From: Microbacterium oleivorans
GTDB lineage: Bacteria > Actinomycetota > Actinomycetes > Actinomycetales > Microbacteriaceae
Assembly (NCBI RefSeq): GCF_023715745.1
Contig: NZ_JAMBOV010000003.1
Coordinates: 186,001-250,000, forward strand
Direction: 5' to 3'
Length of the DNA stretch: 64,000 nt
Below the pieces are notes generated by a model. It was not told where the DNA came from, did no database searches, and saw only the letters and a program-made list of their open reading frames with translations. Position numbers and translations under genes: made by a program. Below are positions 18,862-27,174 of this stretch, in pieces (within the stretch, counting starts at the first letter, position 1; every line of letters starts with the position of its first letter).

Positions 18862-19238
18862 TGGTCGCTGCAGAGCACACACACGAACTCGTCCAGGTCG
18901 CCGCCGCCGCGGCCGACAGCAAGGGCGGTACGGATCTCGTCGCCTTCGACGTCTCCGGCCCCCTTCCACTGATCGACGCCTTCCTCCTCGTGACCGGAAA
19001 CAGCGAGCGCAACGTCGCCGCCATCGCGGACGAGGTCGAGGACAAGATGCTCGAGGCCGGCCAGAAGCGGCTGCGGCGTGAGGGGCGCGACGAGTCGCGC
19101 TGGGTGCTGCTGGACTTCGGCGACCTCGTCGTGCACGTCTTCCACGAGGAGGAGCGCGTCTTCTACGGGCTCGAGCGCCTGTGGAAGGACTGCCCGATCA
19201 TCCCCGTCACGATCGCGGAGCCGACCCCGAGCGAGTGA
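18861..19238 (+). CDS. rsfS: ribosome silencing factor RsfS
   Basis: Binds L14 and blocks subunit joining when nutrients are low. 125 residues. The RsfS/Iojap fold is seen in VAFDVSGPLPLIDAFLLVTG, then SERNVAAIADEVEDKM and WVLLDFGDLVVHVFHEEER with the conserved YGLERLWKD end. ATG overlaps the previous stop by one base. The nadD-rsfS pairing is common in bacteria. Confidence 0.95.
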   Translation: MVAAEHTHELVQVAAAAADSKGGTDLVAFDVSGPLPLIDAFLLVTGNSERNVAAIADEVEDKMLEAGQKRLRREGRDESRWVLLDFGDLVVHVFHEEERVFYGLERLWKDCPIIPVTIAEPTPSE

Positions 19239-19310
19239 CGACGTCGCCTCATGTTCAGAGCACTCCTCGGCGTGTAGTAAGCTGAATGAGTTGCCGCGAG
19301 CGGCGACCAA

Positions 19311-19386
19311 GGGCCTGTGGCGCAGCTGGTAGCGCACCTGCATGGCATGCAGGGGGTCAGGGGTTCGAGTCCCCTCAGGTCCACCA
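19311..19386 (+). tRNA. tRNA-Ala (anticodon GGC)
   Basis: 76 bases with an encoded CCA end. Acceptor GGGCCTG pairs with CAGGTCC; the anticodon stem CCTGC/GCAGG closes loop ATGGCAT, giving GGC (alanine, GCC/GCU codons); the T arm has the standard GGTTCGAGTCC. It follows rsfS by 72 bases and is followed directly by an intrinsic terminator. Confidence 0.97.
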
Positions 19387-19389
19387 AAC

Positions 19390-19411
19390 ACCCCGGTTCA
19401 CCGGGGTTTTT
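19390..19411 (+). terminator. intrinsic terminator of tRNA-Ala
   Basis: ACCCCGG (19390-19396), loop TTCA, CCGGGGT (19401-19407), then a run of T bases. Lies four bases after the tRNA's CCA end. Confidence 0.88.
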
Positions 19412-19486
19412 GTGTTTCGCGGAAAGGTGCGCGTCCCCCCTGGGCATGAGATGGTGAGCGCACGGCACCGGCCGCAGGAGGAACCC

Positions 19487-19906
19487 GTGGAGCGCACGTC
19501 GACCCAGATAAAGATGATCCTGGCTCTGTTCGCCGCGGTCCTCATACTGTCCGCTCTCGCGGCGATCGGAGCCGTTTGGATCCCGCAGCCGGAGCTCAAC
19601 CCTTTCGCGACGAACGGGGAGCTCATCGGGTACTTCTTTGCGATGCACTCCGCCGGTGGGTTGGTCGCCTTCATCATCGTGCTCGTGCTCGTGCTCGCGG
19701 ATAAGGGTGACGGCGATTCCGCACCGTTGACTGCTGCATTCCTCGCGAATCTCGTCCCGGCCAGTGTCGGTCTCGCCGTCGCCGGCTTTTTCGGCAACTG
19801 GGGCACCGTTGCGATCTTCGTTGCTGCGGTGGCGCTCGTCGGTACTCTCACCTTCTGGCTCGTCGTCCGCGCTTTCGGCCGTGCGCTCCGGCGTGAGCAC
19901 CCGTGA
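19487..19906 (+). CDS. hypothetical four-segment membrane protein
   Basis: 139 residues, not recognised. Hydrophobic segments lie near residues 9-30, 45-70, 78-100 and 105-127. A longer frame starting inside the tRNA is not credible; GTG 19487 has AGGAGG six bases upstream and was chosen. The loop after the first segment reads WIPQPELNPFATNGELIGYFF. It stands alone between the tRNA terminator and another small gene; no partner indicates its role. Confidence 0.72.
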   Translation: MERTSTQIKMILALFAAVLILSALAAIGAVWIPQPELNPFATNGELIGYFFAMHSAGGLVAFIIVLVLVLADKGDGDSAPLTAAFLANLVPASVGLAVAGFFGNWGTVAIFVAAVALVGTLTFWLVVRAFGRALRREHP

Positions 19907-20062
19907 CACCGGATCGCTCGCCGCACCAGGAGCGGTGTCTCAATGGGCGTTCTCCTCTCTCGGCAACGGCGGCACCGGCCGCCCAGCTTTTGCTCTGCGC
20001 AGTCGCCCCGGTCAGGCGCAGCAGCCACCGCGGTTCGCCGACCCCGACCGGAAAGGATGCCG

Positions 20063-20368
20063 ATGGCGGATGAGACACCTCCCGGCGACGAACGCTGGCT
20101 CGTCGTCAACGGACGTCGATGGCGGCGCACCGATCCGGCCTTGCCCGCGGATCTCGTGGCGGCGCTGACCTCCCATCTCGGGCGAGGCCGATCAGCGGTG
20201 CGCCGCGCACAGGGCGATCCCGATGCAACATCGGCGGCCCGCCGGCGAGTCGACCTCGCCAAGCATGGGCTCGGGGAGCGGGGTCCGTACTGGTGGGACG
20301 AGCCGGAGGACGAGCGTCTGCGCCGAGCGGAGCAGGCGCTCGCTGAGCTGGAGGACCTCGAGAACTGA
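20063..20368 (+). CDS. conserved actinobacterial hypothetical protein (often labelled biopolymer transporter Tol)
   Basis: 101 residues, soluble. The core DERWLVVNGRRWRRTDPALP and the later AARRRVDLAKHGLGERGPYWW resemble a small family automatically named 'biopolymer transporter Tol', a label with no support in this sequence: there is no membrane segment or TolA/TolR motif. ATG 20063 follows AAAGGA; an ATG six bases upstream is too close to it. Conserved Trp/Arg residues suggest binding rather than catalysis, which is inference. Confidence 0.7.
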   Translation: MADETPPGDERWLVVNGRRWRRTDPALPADLVAALTSHLGRGRSAVRRAQGDPDATSAARRRVDLAKHGLGERGPYWWDEPEDERLRRAEQALAELEDLEN

Positions 20369-20456
20369 CGGATCGGTGGACACCGTGTCACCTGTCGGGT
20401 CGTGCCGCCCACCTGCTGCGGGGGTGTTCGCTACGATCTCGAACGGAGGGGCGGCT

Positions 20457-21071
20457 ATGCGGGAATCGCACCGAAAGAGTGACGCGATGGGCCGCCGGCG
20501 ATTGTCGGCATCCGTCCCGGCATCCGTGTGCACGGTGGCGCTCCTGTCCGCGTGCACAAACCCGCCGGTCGGTCCTCTCTTCCAGGATGTCGCCGAGAGC
20601 CCGCACGCCTACGTGTACGTGGTGGACGGACCGGAGATGGAGTTCACCGACGGATTCGATACGTTCGCCGCGCCCGACGACGCCGACGTCGTCATCGAGT
20701 CGATCCGTTCCGTCGGCGACTCCGACGAGGTGACGGTGATCGGCACCCTGCTGTCCGGACCACTGGGGAGAAACGGCACCTGGCAGTCGTTCGACGAGTA
20801 TCCGCCGATGGAGGGACTTGATGGTGAGACGTTCGAGGCGGCAGGGGCCCGCATCCCAGCGGGGTCCGGGCATTATCAGATCCTCATAGGGTACCGCGGT
20901 GCACTCACGGAACGGTCTGTGCGACGCGGCATCCAGGTCACCTACCGGATCGGGAACACGACCTACCTGGACACGTTGCCAGCCGGCATCGTCATGTGCC
21001 CAGCCGATGAAGAACAGGAATGCGGGGATGAGATGGACCGTCTCGTGAATCAGTTCGTCGATGGCACTTAG
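20457..21071 (+). CDS. putative lipoprotein, unknown function
   Basis: 204 residues. The N-terminus has basic residues, a hydrophobic stretch and the lipobox LLSAC with Cys33, so it should be lipid-anchored outside the membrane. The mature part has no recognised domain; it contains three more cysteines-poor beta-like segments and a late Cys pair (MCPADEEQECGD) that could form a disulfide. GGAGG precedes ATG 20457 by seven bases, and TACGAT at 20432-20437 could be its -10. Confidence 0.72.
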   Translation: MRESHRKSDAMGRRRLSASVPASVCTVALLSACTNPPVGPLFQDVAESPHAYVYVVDGPEMEFTDGFDTFAAPDDADVVIESIRSVGDSDEVTVIGTLLSGPLGRNGTWQSFDEYPPMEGLDGETFEAAGARIPAGSGHYQILIGYRGALTERSVRRGIQVTYRIGNTTYLDTLPAGIVMCPADEEQECGDEMDRLVNQFVDGT

Positions 21072-21090
21072 GGCGGGGACCGGAGGGCCG

Positions 21091-22257
21091 ATGTTGCGAC
21101 TCGTCCCGATGCGGCCTCGCGATCCGCACGAGCAGGGGCGCGCCGCATCCTCTCTCGAGCTGTTCTTCGACCTCGTGTTCGTCGTCGCCGTGAGCATCTC
21201 AGCCGTCCAGCTCCACCACGCACTCTCGGAGGATCACGTCCTCGACGGTGTGCTCAGCTACGCCTCCGTGTTCTTCAGCATCTGGTGGGCGTGGATGAAC
21301 TTTACGTGGTTCGCGACATCCTTCGACACCGACGACTGGCTCTACCGCGTGCTCACGATCCTGCAGATGGGCGGTGTCCTCGTCCTGGCGGCGGGCGTCG
21401 AGCCTGCGTTCGTGGACGGCGACTTCCGCATCGTCACGGCGGGCTACGTCGTCATGCGGTTGGCGATGGTGGTGCAGTGGTTGCGTGCATCCCGGAGAGC
21501 CGGCCCCGCGCGCCGGGCGACCCTCTTCTACGCCGGTGGGATCACCGTTGTGCAGGCCCTGTGGGTCGCCGCGCTCGCGCTGCCGGAGGGTGTCTTCCGT
21601 TTCGCGATCATCGGTCTGATTCTGGCGGAGCTCGCCGTCCCGGTGGTCGCGGAGACCCGGGGGAACACGCCGTGGCATCCCCACCACATCACCGAGCGGT
21701 ACGGACTGTTCACGCTGATCCTGCTCGGTGAGAGCCTGCTCGCCTCAGCCAATGCCATCCTCGAAGCCCTGCACGACGATGAGGCGCTGGCGCCTCTGAT
21801 CGGCGTCTCCGTCCTGACACTCGTCGTCACCGCGGCGCTGTGGTGGATCTACTTCTGGCCGCCGCACCACCACGCGATCGGACGGCTGCGGAACAGCCTC
21901 GTCTACGGCTACGGCCACTACTTCGTGTTCGCCGCCGCAGGCGCCTTCTCCGCCGGCATCGAGGTCGAGATCGACGTCCTCACCGGGCACAGCGAACTCC
22001 AGGCGCCGTGGGCTGCTTTCACCTACACCGTGCCCATCGCGGTCTTCGTGTGGGTGATCTGGGTGCTGGCGATCCGGCCCTACGCTGATCGCGTCGTGAA
22101 CGCCGTCGTGCCGGTCGGCGCGCTGTTGGTGCTGATCGACCCGATCATCCCCGTGCCGATCGCCCTGACCGCCGTGATCCTCGCCCTCGTCGTCGCCGTC
22201 CTGGTGTGGCGCACACCCGCCATGACCGAGCAGGCTCGATCAGGGTTCGTCGGCTGA
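21091..22257 (+). CDS. low temperature requirement protein A (LtrA) family membrane protein
   Basis: 388 residues. Begins with the LtrA hallmark ASSLELFFDLVFVVAVSISAVQL and later has WHPHHITERYGLFTLILLGES and WWIYFWPPHHHAIG, both conserved in the family. About ten to eleven hydrophobic segments. The name comes from a Listeria mutant that failed to grow in the cold; molecular function is unknown. An ATG at 21061 overlaps the lipoprotein gene; ATG 21091 has GGAGGG upstream and was preferred. Confidence 0.88.
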   Translation: MLRLVPMRPRDPHEQGRAASSLELFFDLVFVVAVSISAVQLHHALSEDHVLDGVLSYASVFFSIWWAWMNFTWFATSFDTDDWLYRVLTILQMGGVLVLAAGVEPAFVDGDFRIVTAGYVVMRLAMVVQWLRASRRAGPARRATLFYAGGITVVQALWVAALALPEGVFRFAIIGLILAELAVPVVAETRGNTPWHPHHITERYGLFTLILLGESLLASANAILEALHDDEALAPLIGVSVLTLVVTAALWWIYFWPPHHHAIGRLRNSLVYGYGHYFVFAAAGAFSAGIEVEIDVLTGHSELQAPWAAFTYTVPIAVFVWVIWVLAIRPYADRVVNAVVPVGALLVLIDPIIPVPIALTAVILALVVAVLVWRTPAMTEQARSGFVG

Positions 22258-22446
22258 GTCCGGGTCCTCCTCCGACACGACCGTGTCGACCGTGAGATCG
22301 CCGTCCTCCGGCGCGTGGAAACGGTCATCGGGCGCGACGGCGTCGGACGGATCGGGCGCGCCCTCCGGCGCGGGCGGGAGGCCCTCCTGCTCTCCACCGA
22401 CGAAACGGTCGAGCTCGGGGGAGTGGGACGTGCTGTAAGCGCTCAC
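22240..22446 (-). CDS. small acidic hypothetical protein
   Basis: 68 residues from GTG 22444-22446, preceded by AAAGGA at good distance. It reads SAYSTSHSPELDRFVGGEQ then a Pro/Asp/Glu-rich tail ending EEDPDSADEP; no fold is recognised and it is probably disordered. It overlaps the LtrA gene's 3' end by 18 bases on the opposite strand. Coding status rests on the ribosome site and codon pattern only. Confidence 0.5.
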   Translation of the reverse strand: MSAYSTSHSPELDRFVGGEQEGLPPAPEGAPDPSDAVAPDDRFHAPEDGDLTVDTVVSEEDPDSADEP

Positions 22447-22609
22447 GATGATCCTTTCGACCCTGCCAGTCTCGCGAGCGCCCCCACGAACGTCGAGGGG
22501 TTGACGGCGGCCCCGACCTCGACCGCGTGCCCTCTGCCGTCCGGCGCCGACCCTGAGTAACCTCGTGCTCGGCTCCACCCCCCCCCGGGAGCCGGGAACG
22601 GAGAGACGG

Positions 22610-24529
22610 ATGAAGTTCTTCCAGAGGCTCGGCCGATCGCTGATGCTGCCGGTGGCGGTGCTGCCCGTCGCGGCGATCCTGTCCGGCATCGGCTACTGGA
22701 TCAAGAACGCCAACGGCGGCGCGGACAACGTCGGCTCCGCGTTCCTGAGTGCGGCCGGCGGCGCCCTCCTCGACAACCTCGCGCTGCTGTTCGCCGTCGG
22801 CGTGTCGATCGGCATGGCGAAGAGGTCCGACGGCACCTCCGCCCTCGCTGGGCTGGTGTCGTGGCTGACTGTCACGACGATGCTGAGCCCGGCGACGATC
22901 GGGGCGCTGACCGGCGCCGCCGTCGACGACGTCGATCCGGCCTTCACGAAGGTGCAGAACGTCTTCGTCGGCATCATCTGCGGGCTGATCGGCGCCTGGT
23001 GCTACAACCGCTTCAAGGACACCAAGCTGCCGGATGCGCTGTCGTTCTTCTCCGGCAAGCGCTCGGTTGCGATCGTCACCGCCGGGTTGTCACTGATCCT
23101 CGCGATCGTGCTCATGTTCGTCTGGCCGTTCGTCTACGGCGGCCTGGTGGGCTTCGGGGAGTGGATCGTGACTCTCGGTCCCGTCGGCGCCGGCATCTAC
23201 GGATTCTTCAACCGACTGCTCATCCCCTTGGGGTTGCACCACGCGTTGAATTCCGTGTTCTGGTTCGACGTGGCGGGCATCAACGACCTCAACAACTTCC
23301 TGCAGGGTTCCGCGGGAGACGGCGTCTACGGCGTCACCGGGCAGTACATGACGGGCTTCTTCCCCGTCATGATGTTCGGCCTCCCCGGCGCCGCGCTCGC
23401 GATGTACGTGACAGCCAAGACGACACGACGCAAGGTGGCCGCCGGCATCCTGCTCTCGGGAGCCATCTCGTCCTTCTTCGTCGGTGTCACCGAGCCCCTC
23501 GAGTTCTCGTTCATGTTCCTCGCCCCGTGGCTGTACCTCATCCACGCGGTCTTCATGGGCATCTCTCTTTTCGTCTCGGCGATTCTGCCGGTGCGCATGG
23601 GTTTCGGATTCTCGGGCGGCTTCATCGATCTGGTTCTCGGGTGGGCGAACCCGCTGGCCGAGAACCCCTGGATCATCCTGATCATGGGACCCGTCTGGTT
23701 CGTGATCTACTTCCTCGTCTTCCGGTGGATCATCCGTCGGTTCGATCTCAAGACCCCCGGACGCGAGGACGACGACGCCCTCGACGACGAGGCGACGGAT
23801 GCCGCGCCTCGCGGCGACTTCCATTCGACGGCGGAACGCTTCGTCGACGCTCTCGGCGGACGCGAGAACATCGTCGAGCTCGACAACTGCGCGACACGCC
23901 TGCGCATGGAGATCGCCGACGTCGCGCGCGTCGATGAGGCCGCCCTCAAGCGCGCCGGAGCGGCGGGCACGATCAAGCCGGGCGGTCATTCCGTTCAGGT
24001 CGTCTACGGACTCAACGTGCAGTTCGTGAAGGACGCGATGGAGGACGTCATCGCGGGCCGCGCTGCGTCTGCGGCACCGCTCTCGTCGACGGGCGCGACC
24101 GTCGCGCAGGCGACGCAGGCGCCGGACATCGTGCGACTTCGCCGACCTGTTGCGGGGCGCGTGCTCTTGCTGACGGAGGTGCCCGACGAGATGTTCGCCG
24201 ACGGCACGATGGGCCCGGGGGCGGCGATCGATCCCACCGGCGATGTCATCGCCGCGCCGGCCGACGGCACCGTCGAAAGCGTCTTTCCGACGGGCCACGC
24301 GATCGGGCTGCGACTCGACGACGGGACCGAACTGCTGATCCATGTCGGCATCGACACCGTCGCGATGAAGGGCGACGGATTCGAGACGCTCGTCTCCGCC
24401 GGCCAGCGGGTCGCCACCGGTGACGGACTGATCCGCTTCGATCGGGCGAAGATCTTGGCCGCGGGCCATTCCCCGATCACGCCGATCGTCGTTCTGAACA
24501 ACCCGCAGGCGCGCATCGAGCTCGGGTGA
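22610..24529 (+). CDS. PTS sugar transporter EIICBA (glucose/N-acetylglucosamine type)
   Basis: Phosphotransferase permease that imports and phosphorylates a hexose, probably glucose or GlcNAc. 639 residues in C-B-A order: membrane EIIC (1-390; PVAVLPVAAILSGIGYWI, then LLIPLGLHHALNSVFWFD and VTEPLEFSFMF), EIIB with phospho-Cys427 in LDNCATRLRME, and EIIA with phospho-His578 in LLIHVGIDTV. All three are in one chain, so only EI and HPr are needed besides. ATG 22610 follows GGAGAG; a run of nine C bases lies 20-30 bases upstream. No regulator or sugar enzyme is adjacent. Confidence 0.92.
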   Translation: MKFFQRLGRSLMLPVAVLPVAAILSGIGYWIKNANGGADNVGSAFLSAAGGALLDNLALLFAVGVSIGMAKRSDGTSALAGLVSWLTVTTMLSPATIGALTGAAVDDVDPAFTKVQNVFVGIICGLIGAWCYNRFKDTKLPDALSFFSGKRSVAIVTAGLSLILAIVLMFVWPFVYGGLVGFGEWIVTLGPVGAGIYGFFNRLLIPLGLHHALNSVFWFDVAGINDLNNFLQGSAGDGVYGVTGQYMTGFFPVMMFGLPGAALAMYVTAKTTRRKVAAGILLSGAISSFFVGVTEPLEFSFMFLAPWLYLIHAVFMGISLFVSAILPVRMGFGFSGGFIDLVLGWANPLAENPWIILIMGPVWFVIYFLVFRWIIRRFDLKTPGREDDDALDDEATDAAPRGDFHSTAERFVDALGGRENIVELDNCATRLRMEIADVARVDEAALKRAGAAGTIKPGGHSVQVVYGLNVQFVKDAMEDVIAGRAASAAPLSSTGATVAQATQAPDIVRLRRPVAGRVLLLTEVPDEMFADGTMGPGAAIDPTGDVIAAPADGTVESVFPTGHAIGLRLDDGTELLIHVGIDTVAMKGDGFETLVSAGQRVATGDGLIRFDRAKILAAGHSPITPIVVLNNPQARIELG

Positions 24530-24538
24530 GATGCGGGG

Positions 24539-25396
24539 TCAGCCGATCCGTGCCAGCAGCGCCGCGCGGATCGGCTGTGCCCGCGTCGTGAATGCGCGCT
24601 GCGCGGCGACGTACTGCGCCTTCCCCTCCGGCGATTCGACGGGGACCGGAGCGTACCCCCATGCCTCGAGGTCGTAAGGCGACGCGCGCATGTCGAGTTC
24701 GCGGATGTCGCGGGCGAGCTCGAAGGCGTCGAGCAGGAGCTCACCCGGGGCGAGAGGCCCCAGCTTCACCGCCCACTTGTAGAGATCCATGCCGGCGTGC
24801 AGGCAGCCCGGCTGCTCCATGGCCGCTTGTGTCTCGCGTGTCGGCGCGAAGCGGTTGCGGGGGACCGCGTCGGGTGTGAAGAACCGGAACGCGTCGATGT
24901 GCGTGCAGCGGACGTCGTGCGCCTCGACGACGGCGTCCGTCCCCGCGGCGCCGAGTCGGAGCGGGACCGGATGCCGCGTCTCACGGTCTCGGTACACCAT
25001 CGCCCATTCATGCATGCCGAAGCAGCCATACGATCCCGTGCGGCCGAGGGCACCGGCGAGGATGCCGCGGATCGCGCGCACGAGCGGACGCTTCTCGATG
25101 AGGAACGCCTCGGCATCCGCGCCGACCACACCGGCCTCGGACCGGTACCACCGCCACGCGCCGTGTGGTGCATCGGTCGCGTCGTCGAGAGCGACGTCCC
25201 GGCCCGGGTGCCATCGACGGAGAAGCGCCGGCTTGTAGGAGTAGTAGGTGTACAGGAAGTCGTCGACGGGATGCGTCTCACCGCGCGCAGCGCGCCGCCG
25301 CCGGGCGGCGGTGAGCGCGTCCGCGCGGGCGGTGTGGGCCTGCATCCGCTCGGTCCACTCCGACCGATCCAGGACGGTCGCGGTGAGGGTCGTCAT
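24539..25396 (-). CDS. conserved hypothetical protein (often labelled 3-methyladenine DNA glycosylase)
   Basis: 285 residues. Conserved blocks include HPVDDFLYTYYSYKPALLRRW near 42-62, GSYGCFGMHEWAMVY near 140, and CLHAGMDLYKWAVKLGPLAPGELLLDAFELARDIR near 197-232. Actinobacterial databases often name this family 3-methyladenine DNA glycosylase, but I see no helix-hairpin-helix or other glycosylase motif, so the label is doubtful. Co-directional with the SRAP gene ten bases upstream, which is itself a DNA-damage protein; that pairing is the only hint of a repair role. Confidence 0.75.
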   Translation of the reverse strand: MTTLTATVLDRSEWTERMQAHTARADALTAARRRRAARGETHPVDDFLYTYYSYKPALLRRWHPGRDVALDDATDAPHGAWRWYRSEAGVVGADAEAFLIEKRPLVRAIRGILAGALGRTGSYGCFGMHEWAMVYRDRETRHPVPLRLGAAGTDAVVEAHDVRCTHIDAFRFFTPDAVPRNRFAPTRETQAAMEQPGCLHAGMDLYKWAVKLGPLAPGELLLDAFELARDIRELDMRASPYDLEAWGYAPVPVESPEGKAQYVAAQRAFTTRAQPIRAALLARIG

Positions 25397-25405
25397 GATC
25401 GACGG

Positions 25406-26113
25406 TCAGACGGGCTCGATGAGGTCGGGTGAGTCGTTGCGGACGTTCCCGACGGCGCTCGAGACGACGTGGTCGGTCAGCCCCGCGACCACCTGCGGCG
25501 CGGCGTCGATCGCGGCATCCAGCAGGTCACCGACGTTGTCGACTTCGGTGTCGAGCCATGCGTCGGCGAAGTCGGCGTCGAGGAACAGCGGCATCCGATC
25601 ATGAATGGATCCGAGCGGATCGATCGCCTCGCGGGTGAGGATGGTGAACGACAGCAGCCACCGGCTGGGATCGTCGTCGGCCTTGGCGGGGTCCTTCCAC
25701 CATTCGTACAGCCCGGCGAACAGGAGCGGTGAGCCGTCGGCGGGGTGGATGAAGTACGGCGTCTTGCCCTCGTCGGTCGTCTGCCACTCGTAATAGCCCG
25801 TCGCCGGGACGATGGCGCGCCGCTTGATGAGGGCCTGCCGGAACATCGGCTTGTCCTCGATCTCCTCGGAGCGGGCGTTGAAGGCACGGGCACCCACCTT
25901 CACGTCCTTCGCCCACGACGGGACGAGCCCCCACCGCGCCGGCTCGAGACGCCGGGTCGGCGGGTCGGTCTTCGCGGAGTCGAGCACGATCGCGACCTGC
26001 GAGGTCGGGGCGATGTTGTAGGACGGCGCGGGCAGATCGTCGCTCTCGACGTCGACGCGCAGGACGCCGACGAGCTCGGAGGCGACGTTCGCGACGACGA
26101 AGCGACCACACAT
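25406..26113 (-). CDS. SOS response-associated peptidase (SRAP, YedK/HMCES family)
   Basis: Crosslinks covalently to abasic sites in single-stranded DNA and shields them. 235 residues beginning M-C-G-R-F; Cys2 becomes the reactive N-terminus after Met removal. The other active-site residues are present: N79 in AFNARSE, E109 in GYYEWQ and H171 in SIHDRMP. The frame extends ten codons upstream but only ATG 26111-26113 gives the N-terminal Cys. TAGGCT (26121-26126, minus strand) lies seven bases before it, inside the stop region of the upstream gene. Confidence 0.95.
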   Translation of the reverse strand: MCGRFVVANVASELVGVLRVDVESDDLPAPSYNIAPTSQVAIVLDSAKTDPPTRRLEPARWGLVPSWAKDVKVGARAFNARSEEIEDKPMFRQALIKRRAIVPATGYYEWQTTDEGKTPYFIHPADGSPLLFAGLYEWWKDPAKADDDPSRWLLSFTILTREAIDPLGSIHDRMPLFLDADFADAWLDTEVDNVGDLLDAAIDAAPQVVAGLTDHVVSSAVGNVRNDSPDLIEPV

Positions 26114-26123
26114 GGCTGACAGC

Positions 26124-27170
26124 CTAGGAGGAGGGAGGGACATCGCGGACGATGTCGACGTCCGTCAGTCGGTCGAGCAGTTCGGCGCCGTCGTCGCCGG
26201 TCACCCAGGGCACTCCGGCGGCGCTGTGGTCGTCGACGGCGGTGCGGCCACCGGCGAGGACGGCCTCTGCGGGCGTCAGCCGACGTATCGCGACGGCGGC
26301 GACCTGATCCGGATGCTGGATCGTGAACTGCGTGTAGATCTCGTCGTCGTGCTGACCGTCGTCGCCGATGAGGAGCCAGTCGATGTCCGGGAACTCTTCC
26401 GCCAGCCGGCGGAGGCTCTCCTGCTTGTGCAGCTTGCCGCTGCGGAACCAGCGGTCGTGGGTCGGACCCCAGTCGGTGAGGAGCATGGCGCCCATCGGGA
26501 AGAGGTGCCGCCGCTGGAAGCGGGCGAGGGTCGGGGCGACGTTCCAGGCTCCCGTGGAGAGATACATGACGGGCGCGCCAGGGTTCTCGCGTGCCAGCCG
26601 CTCGAGGAGGACCGCCATCCCGGGCACCGGCTGCCGAGCATGTTCGTTGAGGACGAACGAGTTCCAGGCGGCGATGAACGGCCGGGGGAGCGCCGTGACC
26701 ATGACGGTGTCGTCGACGTCGGAGATGATCCCGAAGCGGATGTCGTCGCCGACCACGAACACGCGCGCCTCGACGGGCTCGGCGTCCTCGACGCTCATCG
26801 TGACGTTCTGCCATCCGGGGGCGAGGGTGGCAGGCAGCACCGCATCGACCACGCCGCCGCGGTCGGCGGTCACCTCGTGCGGCACACCGTTCACGACCAC
26901 GGTGACCGTCGCGTGCGCGACCGGAACGGACGCGAAACTGCGCCATCCACGCACGCCCGCGTAGTCGCCGCGCTCGCGCTTCTTCGCCTTCGGCGGGATG
27001 AGGACCCTGCCGAGCACACGCACCCATTCGGTGCTGCCGTACCCCGGGAAGGCGGCCACGGTCGCCGTCCGTCCGTGGGCCCGGGCGCGCCTCTCACGCC
27101 AGGCGTGGAACCTGTACTCCAAGCGCGCGAGCCAGAGCACCTTCATCGGGGGCGAAGCAGGGGAAGCCAT
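26124..27170 (-). CDS. App1-family phosphatidate phosphatase domain protein (DUF2183)
   Basis: 348 residues. The HAD-like motif ISDVDDTVMVTALPRP (near 147-162) is the DxDxT signature of the App1/lipin-type catalytic domain, followed by NPGAPVMYLSTGAWN and WLLIGDDGQHDDEIY, the conserved later motifs. The first ~140 residues form a beta-rich N-terminal region. Yeast App1 dephosphorylates phosphatidate; the bacterial substrate is unknown. It starts four bases after the DedA gene ends, so a link with membrane lipid handling is plausible. Confidence 0.88.
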   Translation of the reverse strand: MASPASPPMKVLWLARLEYRFHAWRERRARAHGRTATVAAFPGYGSTEWVRVLGRVLIPPKAKKRERGDYAGVRGWRSFASVPVAHATVTVVVNGVPHEVTADRGGVVDAVLPATLAPGWQNVTMSVEDAEPVEARVFVVGDDIRFGIISDVDDTVMVTALPRPFIAAWNSFVLNEHARQPVPGMAVLLERLARENPGAPVMYLSTGAWNVAPTLARFQRRHLFPMGAMLLTDWGPTHDRWFRSGKLHKQESLRRLAEEFPDIDWLLIGDDGQHDDEIYTQFTIQHPDQVAAVAIRRLTPAEAVLAGGRTAVDDHSAAGVPWVTGDDGAELLDRLTDVDIVRDVPPSS

Positions 27171-27174
27171 CGGT

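Noticed and set aside
19286..19486. Protein start inside tRNA-Ala for the next membrane protein
   Set aside because: The frame runs through the tRNA and its terminator; GTG 19487 has a strong ribosome site.
19311..24540. Integrated element at tRNA-Ala
   Set aside because: No integrase, no relaxase or phage gene, and no second copy of the tRNA 3' end was seen downstream; base composition is unchanged.
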